DNA of 64,000 nt from Spirodela intermedia (GCA_902729315.2 LR746269.1:9336231-9400230); one strand, 5' to 3'. Numbered from the stretch's first letter, positions 46,301 to 59,800 are shown. Notes: a model not told the origin generated them from the sequence alone. Numbers and translations are program-made.

Positions 46301-46823
46301 TGTTACGGTTGAGGTAGACGGTGTCGAGGGCAGGAAGATGGAAGAGCCAGTTAGGGATCTCCCCCGAGAGGGAGTTCTGATAGAGGGAGAGGTGCGAGAG
46401 CCTGCGCAAGTTCCAGAGGCCGCCGGGGATCTCGCCGGAGATGCCGGAGGAGGAGAGATCGATGTTTTCCAGCAGGGAGCAGTTGCCGAGTTCCGGCGGG
46501 ATCTGGCCGGAGAGGGAGTTACCGGAGAGGATCAGCTGTCGGAGACGACTCAGGCGGCCGATCTCCGGCCCCAGCGCGCCGGAGACTCCCCTGTCGGAGA
46601 GGTCGAGGGAGACGACGCGGCGGCCGGCGGCGCCGCAGCGGACGCCGGTCCAGCGACAGGGGGAGGAGTGGGAGGAGTTCCAGGTGGAGAGGACCGAATC
46701 CGGCAGCAGCAAGCTCTTGGAGAGGGCGAGGAGCGCGACGCCATCGGTGTTCAGGCTCCACACGAGCGGCGTTAAGACGAACCAGACCAGGAGCAGCGGC
46801 GAGGAATGACGAGGAATTCTCAT
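43399..46823 (-). CDS. LRR receptor kinase, subfamily XI, PEPR-like
   Basis: A plasma-membrane peptide-receptor kinase. Exon 1 is 46,823-43,859 and exon 2 is 43,784-43,399, joined across a 74-base GT-AG intron between GYISP and ESGFS; total 1,116 residues. A signal peptide (about 1-24) precedes an LRR N-cap with CRWTGVRC, then about 25 plant-type LRRs (LSGxIPxxLGN consensus, about 70-690), a membrane helix at about 760-784 and the kinase from about 811. The glycine loop is GRGAHGTV, the ATP lysine lies in AVKK (about 844), the catalytic loop is HRDIKPKN (about 940) and DFG is at about 960; the activation segment ends GTFGYISPE. All catalytic residues are present and it is an RD kinase. Overall architecture and the kinase C-terminus (RPSMREVVKLLQDMK) most resemble PEPR1/2, receptors for Pep danger peptides, but another XI-type peptide receptor is possible. 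Confidence 0.9.
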
Positions 46824-47692
46824 TGCAAAACAGAGGACGAGAGGAGCGGCGGCGTCCTATCGACTAACCCTAAATCAGACCAACCAACGCACAGCGGCCA
46901 TGTACCTTTCGTCTACCACCTGTCCACAGGTTGACGACCGGCGATCAGAAAGAGAGAGAAAGAGGCAGATGAGCAGAGAGAGAGAGAGAGAATTTGCCCT
47001 CTGAGGTGGCCGATGAGCTCGAAATCAAGCCTTGAGAAGTTTTACGATTACGATCAAAGATATAGATTGGTAGAGAGAGAGAGAGGACGACATGACGGTC
47101 TCTCGTTGGGGAGGTACGGCACCGGCGGCACTGCCGCCCACGGAAAGCGGCGCTTTTCTCTGGAAACACCCCGGTCGGCGGCAAACTGTCAGAAACGGTA
47201 GATCATTTCATACCCTTGTCAACGTCGACTACTCAGGCGGAGGTGGGACCACCCAGTCATTGCCCACAATCATTAAATCCGTGGGTCCTTAGCGGTCTTG
47301 GCCCCCAATTTGGACCCGTTGACCTTGACAGAGACACGTGCTCAGCGCCGGAAGCTCATAAACATCTATTTAAAGAAATATATATGTGTGAATATTAAAC
47401 AGGGGTCAGCGCGCCGGATAAACCCAGGCCCAGGGTGGCCTTTTGTGGGCCGTCTATAGTTCCAGCCCAAAATCAAGTCCTCAAAGCCCATGTGCCCCCC
47501 CTGTCTCTCTACACGGAGCGTTGAGTCAATCCGGTCTTTTCCACCGGTTTTAAGCAGTTGACTTGAGGGTCGTATTTTGACTTTTGGCCCTTTTTTAAGA
47601 AAAGTCTACGCACAGCTGAAGCTGTTGAACGGCCGGCGGCGGCAGACCAAAAACGGGAAGAAGCCTTAAAGAGGTGGGGATCATCGTCGGTC
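46824..47692. promoter_or_regulatory. Receptor-kinase upstream region
   Basis: Intergenic DNA holding the promoter of the minus-strand receptor kinase. Several TTGAC/GTCAA elements (W-box cores), at about 46,931, 47,218 and 47,318, would suit a defence receptor, but such hexamers are frequent across this window. GA tracts occur at 46,973-46,990. A T5 run on the minus strand near 47,649-47,653 could end transcription of the tRNA gene. Confidence 0.4.
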
Positions 47693-47765
47693 CGCCGTCT
47701 GTGGGAATCGAACCCACGACCACATGGTTAAAAGCCATGCGCTCTACCGGCTGAGCTAAGACGGC
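47693..47765 (-). tRNA. tRNA-Lys (anticodon UUU)
   Basis: A perfect cloverleaf is readable on the minus strand. The seven-base acceptor stem pairs (GCCGTCT with AGACGGC), as do the D stem (GCTC/GAGC), the anticodon stem (CATGG/CCATG, loop CTTTTAA) and the T stem (GTGGG/CCCAC). The discriminator is G. A box (TAGCTCAGCCGG) and B box (GGTTCGATTCC) match the RNA polymerase III consensus. There is no intron. The gene begins 13 bases beyond the stop codon of the B-box gene on the same strand. Confidence 0.98.
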
Positions 47766-47778
47766 ATTTTTAATAAAA

Positions 47779-48603
47779 TCATATACCATCTTTCACAAAA
47801 CGGCCCTTGACTCGGTGCCGCGACTCAGCGTACGCCTTCCGGGAGGCGTAGCGGATGATCTTCTCGAACCTCCGGTTCCTCCTCTTCTCCCGGTACCTCA
47901 TCACCCGCGCCTCCCGGTCCACCGCCCCGGCGACCAACGGCGCCGCCCACCCGCCACCGTCCTCCGACGTCTCCACCGCCTCGATTTCCTCTGCAGATGG
48001 TGTTGCTGCATCACCGCCGTACAACGGTTTCGGTCCGCCGGAATCCATATCTATGAAGCCATCGTCGGCCGCGAAGACGAGGGGCTGCGCCGCCGCGACG
48101 ACTTTCCTCCCGTCGCTCTGAACGGGGACAACGCCGTCCACTGCGGGGGCCTCCTCCAAGGCGAAGTAAGGATCCCCTTCCGAGACGTGGTGGTAGTAGT
48201 AGTAGCTGTCTGCCGCTTTCAGCTCCGGCGTAGTCCTCAGCATCTCCTGGGAATGGTTGTAGCTATTCTTGGAGGCGGTGCCGTGCGAGGACCAGTCTCC
48301 AGGGAGGGGCTCGGAGAAGGGGGTCACGGGGAAGCGCTGGTGGCGGCGGGAGAGGGTGCTGGCGGAGTGGACGTCGGAGTCGCAGGCGGCGCAGAGCGCC
48401 GCCGCGTCTGCCTTACAGGTGACGACGGCGGGGGCCCGCTCGCAGATCTCGCACACCCACACCCGCTCGTGGCGGGCGGCGCCCCCGTGGAGGTGGCCGT
48501 CGCAGGCGGCGCAGAGGAAGGCGGCGTGGACCCGGCAGAAGAGCAGCCCCGGCGAGCCCCTGCAGGCGTCGCAGTAGCTCTTCACTTTCACTTCCCCGCC
48601 CAT
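47779..48603 (-). CDS. Two-B-box/CCT transcription factor (CONSTANS-like family)
   Basis: A single-exon frame of 274 residues from the ATG at 48,603 ([11 protein letters not shown]). Two tandem B-box zinc fingers cover residues about 10-95: the first starts [13 protein letters not shown] and the second [13 protein letters not shown], with CAACD in both. A CCT domain lies at the extreme C-terminus ([21 protein letters not shown]...[10 protein letters not shown]), the DNA/NF-Y-binding module of CONSTANS-like proteins. The frame extends upstream to 48,720, but the B-box start and family comparison favour 48,603. The protein ends only three residues after the CCT domain, and the gene lacks the intron usually found before the CCT domain in this family. 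Likely nuclear, with roles in light or photoperiod responses; the exact subgroup cannot be fixed from sequence alone. Confidence 0.92.
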   Translation of the reverse strand: MGGEVKVKSYCDACRGSPGLLFCRVHAAFLCAACDGHLHGGAARHERVWVCEICERAPAVVTCKADAAALCAACDSDVHSASTLSRRHQRFPVTPFSEPLPGDWSSHGTASKNSYNHSQEMLRTTPELKAADSYYYYHHVSEGDPYFALEEAPAVDGVVPVQSDGRKVVAAAQPLVFAADDGFIDMDSGGPKPLYGGDAATPSAEEIEAVETSEDGGGWAAPLVAGAVDREARVMRYREKRRNRRFEKIIRYASRKAYAESRHRVKGRFVKDGI

Positions 48604-49407
48604 CCCCCTCTTTCCTCCTGCTTTTCCTCCTCTTCGGGGAAGACGGAGGGGGAAATGGTGGGGAGTATATCGTGGTGGCGGCGTCCGGCAAGAAGGGACA
48701 CGTGGTCCGAAGACGGCCATTTACAATCTGCACGAGCCAATATAAAAAAGGCAAGCGCCAGCTGTAGGACGGCCAGAGGCTAGACGGCGGCGCCGCCGCC
48801 GTCCATTGAGGGCGCCACGCACTTGGGAGCTGTCAAAAACCCCTAGGCTCAAGCTGATTCATCGTAGCGTTGACTTATCTTTGACTTTAGAAGTGGCCAA
48901 CCCACCGAGCCTGCTGATCTTACTTTCGATGAGAAATGAAAGAAAGAAATTCAGCAGAGCTCAAGGCTGCTGCTCCCACCGTCAAGCGAGTCAACGGTGG
49001 CCGGTTCGTCAAGCGACGAGAGGTGGCAAGCAATATTTTTCCATCGAGATTTTTTGGTAAAAAATATATAATATGTACAGATAGCTAATTAGAAGTTACC
49101 AACTAGTCTGCCAATAAATTAGCCGGAAATTATTTAAGCTAAAAACAGAAATAATTATTATTTTATGGGCACTTCTATTTTCAACAAATATTATCATATG
49201 AATACCGCGCGGCACGCATAATAAAATCAAATTCCGACTTTTTGTCTGACCTTCAAGCTGGGCCCCACTGACACGTGCCATTTCTCATCCTCTGCAATAA
49301 GACATCCCTGCCGACACCCTCCGTCAACTGCCGCCGTCGACAGATATTAATGCCAAGATACGGCACCGGATCTTCCGGCCTTTTCTGAGCCACATTCTCT
49401 CTCTCTG

Positions 49408-49451
<44 letters not shown>

Positions 49452-49576
49452 GACCTGGAGGAGAACCAGGGGATCTCCTTGTTCTTCGAGTACTCGCAAA
49501 CAGGAGCCTTTTCACGAGTCAATCACGCAGAGTCAAAAAAGTGATGCCCATGCTGGCTGATAGAGAGAGAGAGAGT
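48604..49576. promoter_or_regulatory. B-box gene upstream region and TFB1 3' flank
   Basis: Mostly non-coding. The part next to 48,603 should hold the B-box promoter; a weak TATA-like 'gatatactcc' lies on the minus strand near 48,663-48,672, about 60 bases upstream of the start. A (CT)n tract lies at 49,411-49,450. AT-rich DNA at 49,040-49,200 shows no gene. Confidence 0.4.
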
Positions 49577-51331
49577 TCAGGGGGCTACGCCGTTGTGTCT
49601 CCCCTCAGATTTCGCAGATCTCTTCTGCTGCTCGTTATCAAAGTGAGCAAAGGCAGCATCTAGAGCCTGCGAGAAGGGGCGCCAGGGATCAAGAACACTT
49701 TAGAAAGCACTATCCCAGGGTGGGTGATCCGCCCACTACTCCTTCCCATGTCCTCAATTTTTTTATAAAAAAATGGATAATTTTCTAAAATATCCGCTTT
49801 GATTGAGCTGAAGAACACTCGAATATGATTGAAAGAGGAAAGAATACAAATAAATAAATTAAGAATGAATAACGTTACCTGCAGCATAGGTTTAATGAGA
49901 AGGGACACCTGGTGCCTGACGTCTGATTGGACCGATTCCTTGATCTCCTGAAATATTCATCAAATAATATTATTCAGAATATAAATCATATGGTCCGGAC
50001 ATCCATCACACCCATGGGTTAAATTAATAAACGTGCATGTCTTTACTAATTTTCACTAATTAATATTTTTTTCAAATATAGGAGGTGAAACACACGTTGA
50101 CATTTTATAAGAGGTTGACTTCCGGAAGCTCACCTCCAATCTGCGATAGATCTGAGTCATGGCATCCTTTATTCTAGTAACCTGCAGGGAGAGAGGTGAG
50201 GATTGGTGAGCAATTCATGGCACATCTCCCGTTCATCCTTTCTGTGGCATGGTTGGTGGAAGCTGATGACTAGAAATTTTATCAACATCTAAAGCAAAAG
50301 AAAAAGCTTTTAACCACTTCATGATCAAGCTGCAGCAAAACAAATATCTTTTTGAACCGAACAAAGCTGATTTTGATCATGAGAGAATCGTTCTGATGAG
50401 TTTTACGATTGAAAATTAATCGATTAAGTGTGCAGAAAAAAAAGAAGCAATATTGTATATACAGAAATTAAAGTCAAAACATACATATCAATCCGCACAG
50501 AGACTCCAGAACAAAATCTATAAGTCAACCCATACAGAATAGAGGTTTAAATTTGACTGAACCCCTAAAAACTTCTTTCATGAGGTAGATTATGGGATCA
50601 TAGGGTTTCCTTTTTTCTAACTATATGCAATTCTTGTATACACGATCTCCCCACCTTCAGTCTACTGCTATTAGCAACCTATATCCACCTTTGACTTTGA
50701 TGATTGGCAAACATCACACAACCACCCTGCCATTTTGCAAGCAAAACACGTGATAGTCAACAGGAGAGAAAAAATGATTGTCAGTCAAACCCGGATAAAC
50801 ATCAGCGGAATTCGCATGTATGGAATGACGAGGTTCCCCTTGCTACTAAAAATCTCCCTAGCCTAATGCTTTACATATCCATATCCAAAGTACTATAAAA
50901 GAGAGAATTAAATACCTTACTGTAGAGATATGAAGTGGTAATTGGGTAAGATGACCAGAAATGCTGCAATAACTCCTGGATTGAAGCCCAATTCTGGAAA
51001 AAATTATATACGCGATCACATTAGTAAGAAAAGATACATCAGCCATGACATTAACGGACATATGTGGGCATTTCAAATATAGGGAGAAATAGACAGAAAT
51101 TCATATGAGAATGAATATTCTACAAGTGAAAGTAGAAACTCACATCCAGGATTTCGTCTTTTGTTTTGTTTGGAAGCCGACCAAGCACACTCTCTTGAGG
51201 ACTCTTTCCGAGATTGTACTTGGTACTCGACACGTGTTGATTCAACCCACTAAGGATCTAAAAAAAAAACCCATAAATACTAAGACTATGTAGCCAGAAA
51301 ACATGTGCGCATCCTGCACAGGGGGGAGGGG

Positions 51332-51377
<46 letters not shown>

Positions 51378-53812
51378 AACAGAAAAATGAGCCATCGTAT
51401 AGTAACGTTGCTACCTTAATGGCTGCTTCAGATTGAATGACTGGGCCGTTCATTCCTCCTTTAACCTCGGAAATCTGATCGACTAGGTATTCATAGGCTT
51501 CCTTGGCACTCAGGATCAAATTATCAAATTTTGTACCACCGCCTGTTTCACGTAAAGTCTTAAGTGCAATTGCATGTTGTGAATCGAAGTACTCTCTGGG
51601 ATCCTGATATGGCAAAATGCCAAGAAGTATTCAGAATGATATCAGGGATGTTGTAGTTAAACAGAAATATTCAATAATCGCACACCTTAATGCAGAGGGC
51701 AGCAAAAGGAAGGTTTTGGGATCCCTGAAGATCCTCAATTTCTGTCATACGCCGCAACCTCTGTAATCGATCCGGATTTGCATCCTCGTCTTCGGCTTGA
51801 TTAGACAATTCAACTGAAAGTTGACGGAAGATCACCACATTGGCACCGAAAAAGAAAAATAAAAAATAAAAAAAAGGCAAAATAGAAATGGAATACCGAC
51901 CCTGCTTGGACTTGGCCAGTGCTTCTGCTACAGCTCTGGTGTCCCCCAGCTCTACCTCTGCGTCAAGGCAAACATCACATATAAGTTGTCCAAACGTTTT
52001 ATTTGGTACATTTCCACTCAGTCAATGAAAATGAAGTTCGAGCATGCCTACGAAGATGTCATACAGAAAAACACGTCAAGATGCCATAGTCCTGCCATAT
52101 TGATTAATGTTTTTCTCCAGCATGAACAAAGGTTGTTTATTATAAAATGACTCCTAGAATACCCATTCTGCAGATTTATTTATTTATTCGTGTGTGGATA
52201 TTTTATGATATTTTTGGGGCGGGTTTGTAGAGGTAGAAATAGAAAACTACTCAGGACATTGACTTTGTAGCCTTCGCATTGCCATCTTTAATGGTTTTGT
52301 GCAAAAACGCAAAAATGATTCTGATTTTGAACTCAACTTAAATCAACCATCAATTAAAACGTCAATGAAAGGCGTTGTCTATGTTATCTACTCCGCTGAG
52401 CCACATCCAGATGAAAAGGAGCATATCTCTCCAAAGAATTGTGTAACTTATTTAACAGGTCATAAAAGATTTTTGAACTATCAAAAAAACCTATATTTTC
52501 ACTCAAGCAATTGAAACAATATAGAGAAATCCTCGGCCACGGACAAGAAGGTACCATCAATAGAAATGACTCACTCTAAAATGCTAGCAAGAGACAAATA
52601 CAAAATCCTCTAGAAACAGGGAGTGAAAATGAAAATACCATGATACAAAGCCACGCCATGCTTCACATGATTATGTATTGAAAACTGAAGGTCAAATAAA
52701 TCTGCGGTAGAATATTGAAAGTACAGCTAGAAATGTTTTCGGTTCAAGTTGACAACCTGAAGAAGAAGAAAAAAAAAAAGTCTTACAATAAGAATAACAT
52801 GTAATCCTGACACATGTTGTGATCTAGCCACTGGGATCACTAGCCATGGAGAGATCAGAAAAACTGCGGTCGTATACTAGCCGGTACATGTGTAGTGTAA
52901 CTGAAAAACCCAAATTCTACTACAAGTTTTGTATCAAAACTGAGATAGACGGCCAACCAATCCAAAGACAACTTTCAGTTAGAACAGAATCATAGCTTAA
53001 TTCTATTAAATGGGGTTTCAGAAAAATAAACGGATAGCTTCTTCCTTCACTTTACAATTTCAACCAGAAGTCCTGAGTTAAGTTGCACCCTGATCTCTCA
53101 GGCCCAATTATTGGTAGAATTGCACCACAAAACAGTGTAAAAATGTTGACAAGTTAACCAGCAAACACCCAGTTATCTTTAATGCTCAAAAGAAAACCGA
53201 ACAAATATTTAATCATATAAGTTTGCTTGGCATTTACCAGAGGTCGAGATACAAGCAAAAAACGTAATTACCCCTATGTCAAAGATATACTTTTGTTTGA
53301 AAACACGAGAGACAGACAGACAGTTCCAAAGCAAGGAAAGACAACAGAAGCATGCCACAGAATCTCAAAGCCTCAAAATAATAGGAAGCAACCATAAAAG
53401 ATGCAACACGCCCCATTCTGATCTGTACAAGCCAGAACACACTATGATTGCAAATGACTCATGGAATAGCAAATATCAAAACCTGCTCTACAAAGATATT
53501 GTCAAAAATATCAAGGCGTGAAAGGTGAAACAATGGATCAACAAGGAAGATGTAAACACAAAAAAGAAATGTGACACGCAATTATTGTGGCGGGAATGCA
53601 GTAGATCGTAACTGTATAGATACAAGACCAAAGACATTCAGTAAACAACTGTACCAAAGGAAACGCACGGTATGGCAGGACATTGTCTTCATTTAGATCC
53701 ACATTGGAGGAACCTATAATAGGATTGCCGACGAGTGACAGTGTAAATTTACTGGTCATTTCTGTTGGTGTAATTAGTTGGCGGCAATTCATCAAGGGCA
53801 CATGCACGAGAA

Positions 53813-53848
<36 letters not shown>

Positions 53849-56800
53849 TAGCTAAAAGAACTCTTGATATGATCCTTGACTAATATTACAAGTGGAAATT
53901 GATTTTACATCCCGATGTTACCATTTGATCTTCCTTCAAGGACAACCGCCGCATGTCTATTGAGGTCTTGTAGGAGAGTCCTCTGTGGTAGCCCATTATC
54001 TGTATCAGCAGTCTCCTTGCTTCCATCACGAAGAATCCCATGATCCTGAAGTGATAAAAAAAAATAAAATGCATCTTTCATCTAATAAACTAGCATCCAA
54101 ACTCCGTCAAAAAAAAATTATGTTTCCAAAAGCAGGTTTAAGCTTTTCGTGCAGTAATAAACCAGGATATTAGCCAACTTTGGAGGACGCAGGAAAAACC
54201 CATAGCCCGCCAGATCAGTGCTACCTCGTTCGAGGTGCTGCTCGATCATTACTTCGATTTCCGGCTGCCGCAGATTTTCGATCCACAGATTTAGCTTGGA
54301 GACAACTGAATCCCTCTGTGGAGGGGAATAGCATAAGGTTTACCTTTCTGTGGTCAAAGAAATATCCGGCTCCTGCTGTCCTTTTTGTTTGAAGCCGACC
54401 CCCTTCAAAATGCTCTTGAGCCCTAGCACCACCCTTCTTATGCCAAAATGTCCCTAGAATCCTTAGGTTCTATCCTACACTCACCCCCTATCCTACTCGA
54501 CCCTCACAAAAAATCCACCAAAGTCAGATGGGAAATTCCCCGACAAAGCTGCTAGTACCCGGTGAACTCATACTGGCCAAAGTGGAAGAGAAGGAAATAG
54601 AAGAGAGATTCGGCAGAAAAACAAAGAAGTTTCCCTACTGTCTCCTTTCCTTGGTATGGTCCACTCGCATTGTCGCAATAGATGAAGCGCCTTTCATTTA
54701 CATTCCAAATTGTAAACAGAAGGTCTTACTCCCTACTGTTGAATGCATGCGGTCAACAGTGATATTTTAAGTATTAGTTCGCACAACTACGGCATTGTGT
54801 CAAGTGAAAATCCAGCACTCTGGCCCCAAATCATGTTTCTAGTTGTCTAACAAGTAACAAAGGCTGGCAATATAATCCATTCTGGCGCATTGCCCATCAA
54901 AAGCAACCTTGAGGTGGAGTAACTCGCATGATAACAAGCGCACTAGGCCAAATGGTCCATGAAGTTTGTCACTGAGAATGTCAAACTAACAAGCTCACTT
55001 TTTAAAGCATATTCACACCCCAACCATATCATCGGAGATGGGGCTTGGGTAGGTAAACAGAAACCTATCCTAAAACTGAAATACCTAGCATTGGAAGAGA
55101 ATATATTGTGTAAAGCAAGAAGCAGATATATGTCTATTACACAAGCTCAAAAAAGCAGAAATTCCATGGACCACTTACCATAACATGCATGTAGTCATCA
55201 CCTGCATCTGCAGCCATGTCTAAGGTTGGATCAACTCGTCTGATCTGCAGATGAGACTCGGATCAGAAACACAAGATCTAAAATCAAATCACCTGTACAT
55301 CCATTTGTTAATTATCCATAAGATTAAGGAATGACTATAGCAGAGTTAAGCTATGTGAAACACAAAAACATATACAAAGCTAAACAAGGAAATTTCAAGA
55401 TAGAATCTTTATGGAAAAGTTATTCAGCGATAATGGAATAGAACAACCTTACGACGAGACTCCTCAGCTACAATGTCATCCTTCTTTAGAAAGACAGCAA
55501 GTTCCTCATCCTCTGCAGCCTCTGCAGCAGCAGCTAGAGTGTTTTTCGCCCTATAAAGGAAGTCTGCTTTGAAGTATTTTTTCCAGAAATCATTTTCTGT
55601 CATCTACATTCAATAAGAAAGTTATTGAATACGTGTTAGATCCAGTCACCGCGTGTGTGCTCCTCAGCTAAATCAAAGGCACAGAAATGTCTTCTTTGGA
55701 CAGAAAATACAAAGAAAAGACAGCATTACTTTGCTTGGAACAAAGTTCAGAAATGCCTGCCGAACAGCTGGCTTCTCGGCAAATATCTGAAAAAAGAATG
55801 TAAATGTCAACAATAAGCTGAAATTCGAAATGAGAATATTAGCAACTTGACAGATGTAAAAATGCATATCCAAGCTCACGTTTGTGTCCTTAGAAAACCA
55901 CAAGCATTTGAGAACATAGGAGATCAAAATGTTTTTGTTGAGAAGCATAAATAAGCCACGCCATGCAATCAAAATCTTCAGAAAGTTTAAACCCAAATCT
56001 TTAGCGGGGGGTTATCTGGGAATTATGCAAATTTCTCCACGTCACAAACTTATTGGAATTATGGTACCTGATGAATGATCTCCCGAGTCAAGCTAAATGT
56101 GACTTTATTGGACTGCAAAGGGAATGCCACCACTGAAATTCTTAGAACTTTTTACAATTAGCATATGTGAAAACAAAAGCATCAGATAAACACAAAAGGG
56201 AAAAAAGATTACATAAGTAGATAATAACTGCGACAAAATGGCTCCAAGAAATTTTCTCTTGAAAATTGGGGTTAAAAGTTCTAGACTCCACCTGCCCGTC
56301 AGTCAATGGCCTGACGTCCGCCAGGATTGCACTTTTAAATCCTGCTCTCTGCTTTGAAGTTCTATACGTGTCACTGTCAAGCATGTTCTGGATAAAGAGT
56401 AATACTTTTTCAGGGAACTGTGTATAAATGATTATAAGGATTTCTGCTGGAGAGGAAATTATAAAAAAAATCCGGTAGCTGGATATGAACAACAAAGAGT
56501 ATAATACAAATTTTAAGAAAGACATAATAATCACAACAGAGGAAGAATTTTACGAGACAAATATCTGAATAGAGATACAGAAATAACCTTTCGTGCAGCC
56601 CAAAATTCAGCTTCTGTCAGCACACCACTCATTACAAATTGCTTGTGCAGTTTCTGTAGCTCACTGATAAACGCACATTCCAATGACCCAATTATAAAAT
56701 ATCAAGAAAACCTCTCAAAGACGAGCAAAAGATTACACGAGTGATTGAGAATCCTAAAAAGACTAGAACAATACAAAATATAAACTGTCTGAACTGCAAA

Positions 56801-59800
56801 TAGACACCATTGCACTCAAAAGTAAAGATACGAAATTAAAATGCCACGTGAAAAGAAGAAACATTGAGCAGAGTTACAAAGTGAAGATTGGACACCAAGA
56901 GAATAGTACAACGCTACTTCTGCAAACACAACATTTTTTTGTTTCATCCTGAACAGTTATTTTTAACATCTTATGCATTTATTCTGGAAGCACCCCAGTT
57001 CACCCTCATCTTACTGGTTCCCAAAAGATATGCATAATTTTCATTCTTGAACATGAAGTTTGTTTTAGGCAGCCAAGTGAGTTCTATTCTACCTAATCAG
57101 ATCACAGCTTATCACTTCAAATGAAATCTCGTCAGTTAATTTGAAAAATCCTCCTGGGATATCCAAAGTTGAAGAAGGTAGATAGATAACAATTTTACGA
57201 AAAACATTAACAAGGTTATAACTAGAAACCACTAAAATAATGAGAAGGACCAAGTACCACACACAATACTGCAACTAACAGCTCAGGAAGCTCCAACAAA
57301 AAAGAAAAATCCGAACAGGTAACTCGTGACTAGCTTTATCAGTAAAACTGAAACAATGTATAAAGCTGGTTATATCAAAGAATACACGTGAGAGTTAGCA
57401 AGTTACCTATCCTCTCTCAATAGCTTCATTCGACGTTCCAACTCTGCTGCACTGATTTGTTCGCCATGAACCAGAGTGGAAAGTTCTGGAGCATTTTGTA
57501 CTGGTGATGGTACAGTCTGAAACTTGCCCAGTACTTTGCCTGTGAAAAGGAAACAAAGGGACTGAGAAAACCGCTACTAGTGGTCACAAAGGATAAATTA
57601 TTTTGAAGAACCACGATATTATTATCAAAAGAAAAGCGCCTGAAATTATTTCAACGTTTTGACAACCTCAAAGGTGGCCTTTAATATTTAGATAGTTGTC
57701 ATCTGGGAAACTTAGTCCTATGGTATAGCATCATTCAAGTCTCTGATCTTTATCTTTCATTACTATTTCAAATTTTTCAAGGATAATTATTCATTCAATT
57801 ATTTCAACTTTTCAATCTCACCATTTCACATGAATTCTTAGCTTCAATAACAGATTCTGAATCCTTTCCCTCTCTGTTGATAGCGAAAGTCCATAAACAA
57901 TGCAAAGTAATAATCTTTATCACACAAGTTTTCATGCATAAACCGTGAGACCCCAAGGAACGAGAAAGAATTTATCAACATCTATAGAAAAAGTATACTG
58001 ATTTCTGAAGAATAATTATTAAGATGGAAACTTACCCACAAAATCTCTGCAAACATTGCGGTCAGAAAAGTTGTCGAATTCAAAAATATAGCCTCCTCCC
58101 TGGAGTAACAAGAAATCCACGGAAGAAATATCCATCCAACTTACAATTGTCAGCCCCAGGAATGCAAAATGAGCATGGCCTAAACACTATCCAAAGATGC
58201 GGATTTAAGGTTTTTAAATTCAAAAGGAGAAAATCACAACGTTTAATGAAACGTTGTAATTACCTTTTCAGTATCATGAAGAATGTTCAATAGCGCTTGT
58301 TTAGTGCCCTCCTTCGTGAACCTATGAGCTGAAAATACACAGTAAGGATACAGACATTAATTTGACAAGAGACGACATAAGATATTGCCTATGCACCAAA
58401 GCTCTTTCAATTTTGTCCAAATTAATCATGACATATTGAAATTGTTAAAAGTAAAGAAGGACAAAAAAACACAGAATGTGATGAAGTGAGATAGAACACA
58501 ATGAAATGAAGAAGCATCTGATAAAGTAGTCTGGGGAACATTGCAGAGAGGTTATGGAGAATAGGAAATGAAGATTTATGGTGGGCAACCCTAGTCAAGG
58601 GTAAACATCATAACAGCACATTTTGCCTACCCAAATACTCTCCTAAAATCTGGAGAGCGATTCACAAAGTATCTGGTTCTATGAATGTCTCCTCAGCATA
58701 TCAGCTGGAAAATGGAAGCAACTTCTAAAATGTTAGAAGATAAATGGAGTAGTAAGCTATCTCTGACATCACGATTTAAGGTGCTATACCAAAATATGTA
58801 GAGATACAGTTCAAAAGTTCCTTAGAGCAGGGCAGAATGTCAATTCAAATGGCCCACAGAAGTAGAAACTGAAGAATGTGTTAAGCTTATGCTGTTATTA
58901 AAGAAGGCCGGGATATGAAATAATAGAATCACCACCAGAACTACGGTGAATGTCGAATGAGGGATAGGGGAAGGTTGAATGGGACGGAAGGATAATAAAA
59001 ATAAAAAAAAGTTTCCCACTAAAGTAGGAAATTTTCTTGGGAAACGTTGCAAACAAACTCTGCTGACTGGCTGTACAACCGTGTATTAGGCATATCTCCA
59101 ACAGGATTTAAAAGGAATGATTGATCATTTCTCTGTGTATGGAACCATTATTCATGTTTTTGTAAGACTTTATTCAGAATCAATGACATGAGGACGTTGG
59201 GCAATATTCTTGATTTCTTATGATGAAATCAAACATTCTGTGTTGTATAGCTTAAGAGAAAGGGAGGTGAGTGATATTACAAACTACTATTCTTCGGATA
59301 TCTATTAGATATCAAAAGCAGAGCCAAGTTTAACTTTAAACTAGACAAAAGAAGCATACATCGGAGGTAATCAACCTTCAACCAGAGTATGTTTTCCTTT
59401 TATTGATGAAGATCTTCATCATACTACTTTTGTAGAAAATATTTAAGATCATTAGTCAATTTTCACAACCTAATAGCAAATAGAATAAGGAACCCAAAAC
59501 ATGAAAAGAACTAAATGCAGCGTATATGTTGGCATAAGTACTTACAACCCCAAGTTTCTTAAACACCAGGAAGTACATGGTCTGCATAAACTTCACAATC
59601 ATTATTTCCACTTGGAATCGGAACTAATCATACTCCCACTGAGAATAAATTCCTGATTATAGTGACGAGTTCAACAAAACCACAAGAAATGCACCAAAAG
59701 CAGAATGGCATGTTTGGTCCCATTGATCTTACTCAAAATCTAGGCTAGTGTAACTGATTCTGATAAGAACAGTCTAACGGATGAAAGAACGATTTGCTAT

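Noticed and set aside
47815-48783. A 322-residue plus-strand frame over the B-box gene
   Set aside because: Antisense shadow of GC-rich coding sequence; the minus strand has clear B-box and CCT domains.
53655-53713. A 59-base open segment in the TFB1 intron with splice-like ends
   Set aside because: Its length breaks the reading frame between exons 12 and 13, and joining exon 12 directly to 51,957 restores the family sequence.
53812-53849. Possible CRISPR-like or tandem-repeat array
   Set aside because: Simple (TAA)n; no spacer-repeat alternation here or anywhere, and the DNA is a plant nuclear genome.
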